From contig DHJN01000048.1 of the NCBI GenBank assembly GCA_002404345.1, positions 6,622-16,550 on the forward strand: 9,929 nt of DNA. The letters run 5' to 3'. The translations under genes were made by a program, and so were the position numbers. The notes beneath the pieces are model-generated. The model had not been told where the DNA came from and searched no databases. It was given only the letters and a program-made list of their open reading frames with translations. This document shows positions 3,922 to 9,929 of this stretch, piece by piece. Position 1 is the stretch's first letter. Each line of letters opens with the position of its first letter. Source of the stretch: Actinobacteria bacterium UBA4719 (GTDB lineage Bacteria; Actinomycetota; Actinomycetes; Actinomycetales; Dermatophilaceae).

Positions 3922-6165
3922 ATGGGCCCCTCTCGTGATCTTCCTCCCACGCTCGGGGCCACGGTGACCCGCGATGGTGTGGACTTCGCGATCTATGCCG
4001 GGCACGCGGACGCGGTGGAGATCTGCCTCTTCGAGCCCGGCGACCCGGCCGGGGCCAGTGAGCGCAGGATCACGTTGTCGAACCACGCCCACGGGACGTG
4101 GTTCGACTCGGTTCCCGGGATCGGCGCCGGAGCGCGGTATGCCGTGCGGGCGCACGGCCCGTGGCTGCCGTCTGCGGGCCTGCGCTACAACGCCGACAAG
4201 CTGCTGCTGGACCCCTACGCCCGGGCGATCGAGGGCCGGGTGACCTGGCGCCCCGAGGTGTTCGGCCATGAGGTGGATGCTCAGCTGCACGGCGACCCCG
4301 ACGTCAGGGACGAACGCAACAACGCGGCATACGTGCCGAGGGCCGTTGTCGTCGACGACCGCTTCGACTGGGGAGACGACGCCCCGCCCAAGATCCCGTG
4401 GGCGCAGACGGTCATCTACGAGACGCACGTGCGCAACCTCACCAAGCGCCACCCCGGGATCCCGCAGCCTTTGCGCGGGACGTATGCCGCGATGGCGCAC
4501 CCCACCACCATCGCGCACCTGCACGATCTGGGCGCGACATCGGTGGAGCTGCTACCGGTCCACGCGTTCAGCCACGAGCCCGAGCTGGTGCAACGAGGAC
4601 TCGTGAACCATTGGGGTTACAACACTTTGGGGTTCTGCGCACCCCAGGGCGCGTATGCCGCGTCCGGCGACCCCCAGGGCCAGCTCGACGAGTTCAAGGA
4701 CATGGTGAAGGAGCTGCACGCAGCCAGGATCGAGGTGATCCTCGACGTCGTCTACAACCACACCTGCGAGCAGGCCCGGGATGGTGCGACGCTCTCCTGG
4801 CGGGGCTTGGACAACCGCGCCTACTACCGCCTGGACGAGCGCGGACGTGACATCGACGTCACGGGATGCGGCAACACCCTCGACCTACGTCACCCGATGG
4901 TTGCCCGGATGGTGCTGGACTCCCTGCGGTACTGGGTTGAGCATTGCCATGTCGACGGCTTCCGGTTCGACCTGGCGGTGGCGCTCGGACGTGGCCGCGA
5001 CGACGGGTACGACCCGGACCACCCGTTCCTGGTCGCGCTGCGAATCGACCCGGTGCTCTCGCGGGTCAAGCTGATCGCCGAACCGTGGGACCTCGGGGTG
5101 CACGGTTGGCGCACCGGCCAGTTCCCACCGCCCTTCGCCGAGTGGAATGACCACTTCCGTGACGGGGTGCGCACGTTCTGGCTGCGGGACCTCGAGCGCA
5201 CGACCCGCGGGGAGCCGGGTCACGGGGTGCGTGAGCTGGCGACGCGACTTGCCGGCTCGCGAGACCTGTTCGGTGCCCACGACCGTGGCCCGATCGCGTC
5301 GATCAACTACGTCGCGTCGCACGACGGACTCACCCTGGCCGACACGACCACCTATTCACACAAGCACAACGGCGCCAACGGCGAGGGCAACCGCGATGGC
5401 CAGGATGACAACCGGTCGTGGAACCACGGGGTCGAGGGGCCCGGCAGACCCGACGGACCCGACGGACCCGACACGGTCGCGTCGATTCAAGCCGCCCGGC
5501 GACGCTCGATCCGTAACCTGCTGGCCACGCAGCTGTTGGCCAGCGGCGTGCCGATGATCAACGGAGGCGACGAGCTCGGACGTTCTCAGGGGGGCAACAA
5601 CAACGCCTACTGCCAGGACAATGACGTCTCGTGGTTCGACTGGGATCTCGAGCCGTGGCAGGGCGACCTGTTGGCGACGACGCGCTTCCTTACCCGACTC
5701 AGAGCGACCAGTCCCGTTCTGGGACAACGGACCTTCTTCACCGGGCGCCCCGCGCACCAGGACGGGCTGCCCGACCTCCAGTGGTTCGCGGCGGACGGCA
5801 AGCCGATGCGGCACGGCACGTGGAACGACCCGCACACCCGGACACTGATGATGTTCCTCGACGGCACAGAGGTCGACCGCACCGAGGTCGACGGCACCGA
5901 GGTCAACGGCACCGAGGTCAACGGCACCGAGGTCGACGGCACCGAGGTCGACGGAGAGTCGCTGCTGCTGGTCTTTCATGGCGGCGCCCGGGACGTCGAG
6001 GTAACCCTGCCGGCACAGGGCGAGGGCGCGGCATACCGGTTGGTCTGGGACAGCGCCTGGGAGCGCCCGCTGGAGTCCTCGGACCTGGTAGACGCTGGAC
6101 CCCTCGCCATCACCGCGGCGTCGATCCGGGTCTACCGCGTCGTTGGCGCACGGATCAGGCGTTGA
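3922..6165 (+). CDS. glgX: Glycogen debranching enzyme GlgX (GH13 isoamylase type)
   Basis: Hydrolyses alpha-1,6 branch linkages in glycogen, typically the short stubs left by glycogen phosphorylase; cytoplasmic. The 747-residue protein has an N-terminal CBM48 domain (about 8-110, from LGATVTRDGVDFAIY), a GH13 barrel (about 160-600) and a C-terminal beta domain. GH13 motifs are DVVYNH (275-280), GFRFDLAVAL (346-355, nucleophile Asp350), AEPWDLG (386-392, acid/base Glu387) and ASHDGLTLAD (465-474, Asp468). The GlgX hallmark KHNGANGEGNRDG (481-493) is present. Two repeat-rich insertions stand out: PDG repeats around 510-517 and six (D/N)GTEV repeats at 647-676, both in loops. ATG at 3922 lies 34 bp from the divergent ybjN-like gene, with TACTCT upstream and no Shine-Dalgarno. 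The stop overlaps the convergent glgP stop region by 11 bp. GlgP next door supports glycogen breakdown. Confidence 0.96.
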   Translation: MGPSRDLPPTLGATVTRDGVDFAIYAGHADAVEICLFEPGDPAGASERRITLSNHAHGTWFDSVPGIGAGARYAVRAHGPWLPSAGLRYNADKLLLDPYARAIEGRVTWRPEVFGHEVDAQLHGDPDVRDERNNAAYVPRAVVVDDRFDWGDDAPPKIPWAQTVIYETHVRNLTKRHPGIPQPLRGTYAAMAHPTTIAHLHDLGATSVELLPVHAFSHEPELVQRGLVNHWGYNTLGFCAPQGAYAASGDPQGQLDEFKDMVKELHAARIEVILDVVYNHTCEQARDGATLSWRGLDNRAYYRLDERGRDIDVTGCGNTLDLRHPMVARMVLDSLRYWVEHCHVDGFRFDLAVALGRGRDDGYDPDHPFLVALRIDPVLSRVKLIAEPWDLGVHGWRTGQFPPPFAEWNDHFRDGVRTFWLRDLERTTRGEPGHGVRELATRLAGSRDLFGAHDRGPIASINYVASHDGLTLADTTTYSHKHNGANGEGNRDGQDDNRSWNHGVEGPGRPDGPDGPDTVASIQAARRRSIRNLLATQLLASGVPMINGGDELGRSQGGNNNAYCQDNDVSWFDWDLEPWQGDLLATTRFLTRLRATSPVLGQRTFFTGRPAHQDGLPDLQWFAADGKPMRHGTWNDPHTRTLMMFLDGTEVDRTEVDGTEVNGTEVNGTEVDGTEVDGESLLLVFHGGARDVEVTLPAQGEGAAYRLVWDSAWERPLESSDLVDAGPLAITAASIRVYRVVGARIRR
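5449..5472 (+). repeat. 9-bp tandem repeat in glgX encoding PDG-PDG-PD
   Basis: CCCGACGGA is repeated twice and followed by CCCGAC. It encodes Pro-Asp-Gly-Pro-Asp-Gly-Pro-Asp in the loop after NHGVEGPG, before the helix ARRRSIRNLLAT. In related GlgX proteins this loop runs more directly from WN.GVEGP to the helix, so this looks like a small in-frame expansion. Confidence 0.7.
5860..5949 (+). repeat. Six in-frame 15-bp tandem repeats in glgX encoding (D/N)GTEV
   Basis: The unit GACGGCACCGAGGTC occurs six times: 5860-5874 (one base changed), 5875-5889 (CGC for GGC), 5890-5904 (exact), 5905-5919 and 5920-5934 (AAC for GAC), and 5935-5949 (exact), then a start of a seventh (GACGGA). Residues 647-676 read DGTEV DRTEV DGTEV NGTEV NGTEV DGTEV. 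It lies between strand RTLMMFLDG and strand ESLLLVFHGG of the C-terminal beta domain. Synonymous positions are nearly identical between units, so expansion was recent; copy number can change without breaking the frame. Confidence 0.96.
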
Positions 6166-8743
6166 CGACCAGGCCCATCTCCGCCGCGTTCGCCATCCCG
6201 GCGTGCTTGGGCAGGATCCGAACCGTGTAGCCGAAGGCGCCGGTCCGGGTCGGCACGATGTTCCCCTCGAAGCGGTGTTGACCACCCTCGTACGACTCGG
6301 CGAAGGCCAACGGCGCCGTCTCGATGTCTCGCAGGTCGTCGGACTCCGAGGCGCGACCGTGCACCACCTGCACCTCGACGTCGTCGGGGTCAAGGTCACC
6401 CAGGGACACGAACGCGCGCACCTGAAGCGTGTCGCCGACCTGCGGCGAGTCCGAGACACCTGAGGAGTCAACGTGATCCACCCGCACACCGACCCAACCG
6501 GCCCGGACCTTGGCCTTGTATGCCGCGAGGTCGCGCGCACCTGCCCACGTTGACCCGTCCATGGCCCAGCCGGCCCGGGCCGCGGGGCCGTAGAGCTCGG
6601 TGGTGTAGTCCCGAACCTGGCGGGACGCCAGCACCTTCGGACCCAGCGTGGACAAGGTGTGCTTGATCATCGACAGCCAGCGTTGGGGCAGCCCCTCGTC
6701 GTCGGCGTCGTAGAACCGGGGTGCCACGGAGCCCTCGATGAGGTCGTAGAGCGCGGCCGCCTCGAGGTCGTCGCGGCGGTCCGCATCCTCGACGCCGTCA
6801 GCGGTGGGGATGGCCCAGCCGTTCTCGCCGTCGTACCACTCGTCCCACCAGCCGTCGAGGATCGAGAGATTGAGCCCACCGTTGAGCGCGGACTTCATCC
6901 CGGACGTACCGCACGCCTCGAACGGGCGCAGCGGGTTGTTCAGCCAGACGTCACAGCCCGGATAGAGATACTTCGCCATCGCGATGTCGTAGTTCGGCAG
7001 GAAGACGATCCGGTGACGCACCGCAGGGTCGTCCGCGAACCTCACCATCTGCTGGATGAGCTTCTTGCCGGTCTCGTCGGCCGGGTGGCTCTTGCCCGCG
7101 ATGACGAGCTGAACCGGACGCTTCGGGTCCAGCAGGATCTTTTTCAGGCGTGCGGGGTCGCGCAGCATGAGGGTGAGCCGCTTGTACGTCGGGACCCGGC
7201 GGGCAAATCCGATGGTGAGCACGTCGGGATCCAGGATGTCCTCGATCCAGCCGAGCTCGGCGGGGCTGGCGCCACGCTTGAGCCAGCTCGACCTCATCCG
7301 GCGACGTGCCTCGACGATCAGCTGCTCGCGCAGGACTCGCTTGGTGGCCCAGATCTCGTCACCGGGGATGCCGGTGATGCGTGCCCACACATCGTGATCG
7401 GCAACCTCAGTGGGGCCCAGATGCCTGGCTGCGAGCTCGTAGACCTTGCGGTCGACCCAGGTCGGGGAGTGAACACCGTTGGTGATACTCGTGATCGGGA
7501 CCTCGGCGTCGTCGAACCCCGGCCAGAGACCATCGAACATCTGACGGCTGACGACGCCGTGCAGCTTGGAGACGCCATTGGCCCGCTGCGCCAGGCGCAG
7601 TCCCATGACCGCCATGTTGAACATGCCGGCCTCGCCACCGGGGTAGTTCTCGGCACCGAGCGCCAGCAGGCTCTCGACGGGCACGCCGGCGATGGCGTTG
7701 TCGCCACCGAAGTACAGCTTGATCTGGTCGGCACCGAAACGGTCGATGCCCGCCGGGACCGGGGTGTGCGTGGTGAAGACCGTGCCCGCGCGGACCGCCT
7801 CGAGCGCCTCGTCAAAAGTCAGTGCGTTCATGTCCTGCGCGCTAGTCAGCTCGCGCATCCGCTCGACGCCCAGGAAGCCGGCGTGACCCTCGTTGGTGTG
7901 GAAGACGTCCGGAGCCGGCGCGCCGGTCAGTCGTGACCACAGGCGCAGTGCCCGGACTCCGCCGACGCCGAGCAGCAGCTCCTGCTGTAGGCGCAGCTCG
8001 CCCGTGCCGCCGTACAGCCGGTCGGTGACCCCGCGGGCTCCTTCGTCGTTGTCCTGGACGGCGGAGTCGAGCAGCAGCAGGGGAACCCGGCCCACCTGGG
8101 CCTTCCACACGTGGGCACGGAGCACCCGGCCGCCGGGAAGGTCGATCGTGATGGAGCAGGGCGTTCCGTCGGCCTCCCGCAGCAGTGCCAGAGGCAGGTC
8201 GTCCGGGTCGAGGACCGGGTAGGTCTCCTGCTGCCAGCCGTCGCGATTCAGCGACTGCTTGAAGTAGCCGGTCTGGTAGAAGAGGCCAACGCCGACCACG
8301 GGCACACCCAGATCCGAAGCGGACTTGAGGTGGTCCCCCGCGAGGATGCCCAGTCCACCGGAGTACTGCGGCAGCACCTCGGTGATACCGAACTCGGGGC
8401 TGAAGTAGGCGATCGAGGCGGGAGCACCACCCTCGACCCCAGCAGCCCAGTTCTGGTACCAGCGCGGCTTGCTCAGGTACGTCGCCAGATCGTGGGCCGC
8501 CGCGTGAACTCTGGCCACGAAGACCTCGTTCGAGGCCAGGCTCTGGAGCTCATTGGCCGACAGCGCGGAAAGCATGGCCACCGGGTCCTGGTGGACCGCG
8601 GCCCAGCGCTGCGGGTCGATCTCGGAGAACACGTCCCGCGTGGCGGGATGCCAGGACCAGCGCAGGTTGCTGGCGAGCTCTCCCAACGCGGCGATCGGCT
8701 CAGGAAGGACGGTGCGGACACTGAAGCGACGGATGGCTTTCAC
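6155..8743 (-). CDS. glgP: Alpha-glucan phosphorylase GlgP (GT35, DUF3417 N-terminus)
   Basis: PLP-dependent phosphorolysis of terminal alpha-1,4 glucosyl units of glycogen to glucose 1-phosphate; related actinobacterial enzymes may also use maltose 1-phosphate-derived glucans. The 862-residue length matches the mycobacterial GlgP type rather than the E. coli type. The N-terminal DUF3417 region (about 10-110) starts MKAIRRFSV. Catalytic-core landmarks are AYFSPEFGI (112-120), YSGGLGILAGDHLKSASDLG (127-146), VFHTNEGHAGF (280-290), FTTHTPVPAGIDRF (323-336), ITNGVHSPTW (420-429), ARRVPTYKR (514-522), RPFEACGTSGMKSALNGG (606-623; Lys617 is the expected PLP Schiff-base lysine) and LSILDGWWDEW (626-636). 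The start is GTG at 8743, supported by MKAxRRF similarity; TAAGAT lies 8 nt upstream and there is no Shine-Dalgarno. The 3' end overlaps convergent glgX by 11 bp; glgE is divergent. Confidence 0.96.
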   Translation of the reverse strand: MKAIRRFSVRTVLPEPIAALGELASNLRWSWHPATRDVFSEIDPQRWAAVHQDPVAMLSALSANELQSLASNEVFVARVHAAAHDLATYLSKPRWYQNWAAGVEGGAPASIAYFSPEFGITEVLPQYSGGLGILAGDHLKSASDLGVPVVGVGLFYQTGYFKQSLNRDGWQQETYPVLDPDDLPLALLREADGTPCSITIDLPGGRVLRAHVWKAQVGRVPLLLLDSAVQDNDEGARGVTDRLYGGTGELRLQQELLLGVGGVRALRLWSRLTGAPAPDVFHTNEGHAGFLGVERMRELTSAQDMNALTFDEALEAVRAGTVFTTHTPVPAGIDRFGADQIKLYFGGDNAIAGVPVESLLALGAENYPGGEAGMFNMAVMGLRLAQRANGVSKLHGVVSRQMFDGLWPGFDDAEVPITSITNGVHSPTWVDRKVYELAARHLGPTEVADHDVWARITGIPGDEIWATKRVLREQLIVEARRRMRSSWLKRGASPAELGWIEDILDPDVLTIGFARRVPTYKRLTLMLRDPARLKKILLDPKRPVQLVIAGKSHPADETGKKLIQQMVRFADDPAVRHRIVFLPNYDIAMAKYLYPGCDVWLNNPLRPFEACGTSGMKSALNGGLNLSILDGWWDEWYDGENGWAIPTADGVEDADRRDDLEAAALYDLIEGSVAPRFYDADDEGLPQRWLSMIKHTLSTLGPKVLASRQVRDYTTELYGPAARAGWAMDGSTWAGARDLAAYKAKVRAGWVGVRVDHVDSSGVSDSPQVGDTLQVRAFVSLGDLDPDDVEVQVVHGRASESDDLRDIETAPLAFAESYEGGQHRFEGNIVPTRTGAFGYTVRILPKHAGMANAAEMGLVVNA

Positions 8744-8751
8744 CGTTGCAG

Positions 8752-8757
8752 ATCTTA
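8752..8757 (-). promoter_or_regulatory. Candidate -10 box (TAAGAT) for glgP
   Basis: TAAGAT is the best -10 match among those in the window and ends 8 nt before the glgP GTG at 8743, so transcription would begin at or one to two bases from the start codon. No -35 of note is seen near 8775-8780. Confidence 0.55.
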
Positions 8758-8798
8758 GACGACCCCTGAGGCTGGACGACGCCTGACCTCCGGACGAG

Positions 8799-8817
8799 CC
8801 GGCGACACCGTCGCCGG
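8799..8817. promoter_or_regulatory. Perfect 8-bp inverted repeat between glgP and glgE, candidate operator
   Basis: CCGGCGAC (8799-8806) and GTCGCCGG (8810-8817) are perfect inverse complements separated by ACC. The element is near the middle of the 110-bp divergent gap, directly upstream of the predicted glgE -35 position (8818-8823) and about 20 bp upstream of the predicted glgP -35. It could bind a dimeric regulator of both genes. A chance GC-rich hairpin is the alternative. Confidence 0.4.
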
Positions 8818-8840
8818 GACGCGCCGCCCGGGGGAACGAG

Positions 8841-8846
8841 TAGCCT
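8841..8846 (+). promoter_or_regulatory. Candidate -10 box (TAGCCT) for leaderless glgE transcript
   Basis: TAGCCT fits TANNNT and ends 7 nt before the glgE GTG at 8854. The intervening CGGGCGG abuts the start codon and is badly placed for a Shine-Dalgarno. No strong -35 is visible. Confidence 0.5.
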
Positions 8847-8853
8847 CGGGCGG

Positions 8854-9929
8854 GTGACAGCGAGCCCTCTACCCCCTGCTGCCCCCCGCACGCTCGGACG
8901 TATTCCGGTCCTTCAGGTCACCCCCTGCGTCGAGCACGGCGCGTTCCCTGCCAAGGCCGTGGTGGGCGAGCCGTTCGAGGTGACCGCCACGGTCTTTCGC
9001 GAGGGGCACGACGCCGTCAATGCGACGGTGGTCCTGACCGACCCCGACGGCGGCGAACAACACGTACCGATGACGCTGGTCAACCCCGGACTCGACCACT
9101 GGTCGGCCACGATCAGCGCAGACCGGACCGGGCAGTGGTCCTACCGGGTTGAGGGCTGGTCGGACCCCTACGGCACCTGGGCGCACGATGCGACCATCAA
9201 GATCACGGCGGACGTGGACACCGAGCTGATGCTCGAGGAGGGCGCGCTGGTTCTCGAGCAGGCGCTGGCCGGGTCCGCCCGCACGGCCACCCAGGCCGAA
9301 CCGCTTGAGCACGCAATCGTGGCGCTGCGGGACGCGACCCGCCCGGCGCAAGCCCGTCTCAAGCCAGGGATCGCCCGCGAGGTTCGGGCCGAGATGGCGC
9401 GCCGCCCCTTGCGTGACCACGTGAGCCCCAGCCCGGCATACCCATTGCTGGTGGAACGCGAGCTCGCCCTGTATGGCGCGTGGTACGAGATCTTCCCGCG
9501 CTCCGAGGGAGCGACGCGGGACCCCCGGACCGGGCTGTGGACCTCCGGGACGTTGGTGACCGCGGCGCGGCGCCTGCCGGCCATCGCGGACATGGGCTTC
9601 GACGTCGTCTACCTGACCCCGGTCCACCCGATCGGTGCGATCAACCGCAAGGGCCCCAACAACACGCCGAACGCCGGACCGCTGGACCCCGGCTCCCCCT
9701 ATGCGATCGGCTCGGTCGACGGTGGCCACGATGCCATCGCGCCCGAGCTGGGGACGTTCGCAGACTTCGACTCCTTTGTGGCAGAGGCGAATCGGCTCGG
9801 TCTCGAGGTCGCGCTCGACCTTGCCCTGCAGTGTGCGCCGGATCACCCATGGGTCGCGGCTCACCCGGAGTGGTTCACCACGAGGGCCGACGGGACCATC
9901 GCCTATGCGGAGAACCCGCCGAAGAAGTA
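8854..9929 (+). CDS. glgE: Alpha-1,4-glucan:maltose-1-phosphate maltosyltransferase GlgE, 5' part, truncated by window edge
   Basis: Transfers maltosyl units from alpha-maltose 1-phosphate to the non-reducing end of alpha-1,4-glucan, building glycogen-like polymer from trehalose-derived sugar; cytoplasmic. The first 358 residues are visible. An N-terminal beta domain (about 15-120) holds FPAKAVVGEPFEVTATVFREG (31-51) and DHWSATISADRTGQWSYRVEG (81-101); a helical segment (123-190) follows; then the GH13 barrel opens with LYGAWYEIFPRSEG (206-219), LTPVHPIGAINRKGPNNT (254-271), GSPYAIGSVDGGHDAIAPEL (280-299) and ALDLALQCAPDHPW (320-333), the GlgE form of GH13 region I. The sequence ends within the PPKKY segment, before the expected nucleophile and acid/base residues. 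GTG at 8854 is chosen because TAGCCT is correctly spaced; the residues before Leu20 are poorly conserved, so a slightly different start is possible. It is divergent from glgP, an arrangement also known from Streptomyces. Confidence 0.95.
   Translation, partial: MTASPLPPAAPRTLGRIPVLQVTPCVEHGAFPAKAVVGEPFEVTATVFREGHDAVNATVVLTDPDGGEQHVPMTLVNPGLDHWSATISADRTGQWSYRVEGWSDPYGTWAHDATIKITADVDTELMLEEGALVLEQALAGSARTATQAEPLEHAIVALRDATRPAQARLKPGIAREVRAEMARRPLRDHVSPSPAYPLLVERELALYGAWYEIFPRSEGATRDPRTGLWTSGTLVTAARRLPAIADMGFDVVYLTPVHPIGAINRKGPNNTPNAGPLDPGSPYAIGSVDGGHDAIAPELGTFADFDSFVAEANRLGLEVALDLALQCAPDHPWVAAHPEWFTTRADGTIAYAENPPKK

Noticed and set aside
3888..3962. Longer N-terminus for the YbjN-domain protein starting at 3962
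   Set aside because: It would overlap the start of divergent glgX by about 40 bp and adds residues without family similarity.
5356..6540. 394-codon open frame on the minus strand across the glgX-glgP junction
   Set aside because: It overlaps conserved coding sequence of both genes in the wrong frame, and its VDLGA repeats are only the glgX 15-bp repeats read from the other strand.
6659..7936. 425-codon open frame on the plus strand
   Set aside because: Antisense to the conserved core of glgP, without any recognised motif.
8869..9864. 331-codon open frame on the minus strand
   Set aside because: Antisense to glgE, whose plus-strand frame matches the family continuously from residue 15 to the window end.
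1..9929. Mobile element, phage or defence island
   Set aside because: No transposase, integrase, terminal repeats or tRNA boundary were seen; all genes are core metabolism with uniform codon usage.

Overview
This is a GC-rich chromosomal segment that reads as an actinobacterium. The supporting signs are strong G/C bias at third codon positions, GTG starts, an etfB-etfA-cysteine desulfurase order like that of Mycobacterium, the actinobacterial type of GlgP and a GlgE maltosyltransferase. The order Micrococcales is a guess. All eight genes are intact except the two cut by the window edges. There are no RNA genes, mobile elements, CRISPR arrays or phage genes, and no gap above 170 bp lacks a gene.

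Left half (1-3887, all minus strand), read in the direction of transcription from the right: a YbjN-domain protein overlaps by ATGA with an enoyl-CoA hydratase; a 166-bp gap with two hairpins follows; then etfB and etfA, the two subunits of electron transfer flavoprotein, separated by four 17-bp tandem repeats; then a strong 12-bp-stem hairpin; then a cysteine desulfurase that runs off the left edge. Together these suggest acyl-CoA oxidation (hydratase plus ETF accepting electrons from acyl-CoA dehydrogenases) beside sulfur mobilisation for Fe-S clusters and tRNA thiolation.

Right half (3888-9929) is an alpha-glucan locus: glgX (debranching, plus strand), glgP (phosphorylase, minus strand, overlapping the 3' end of glgX by 11 bp) and, divergent from glgP, the 5' part of glgE (maltosyltransferase, plus strand), which runs off the right edge. 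GlgP and GlgX break glycogen down; GlgE builds alpha-glucan from maltose 1-phosphate, so opposing activities are arranged head-to-head and tail-to-tail. In other actinobacteria treS, a maltokinase gene and glgB often follow glgE, but that lies outside this window.

The most notable non-coding pattern concerns starts. Five start codons (cysteine desulfurase, ybjN-like, glgX, glgP, glgE) have a TANNNT hexamer 6-8 nt upstream and no good Shine-Dalgarno. The other three (hydratase, etfB, etfA) have a Shine-Dalgarno and no such hexamer. This fits leaderless transcription of the first group. glgX also carries six in-frame 15-bp tandem repeats that look like a length-variable tract. I do not see a wholly new biological system here; the window is mainly well-known metabolism with several uncommon regulatory and repeat features.
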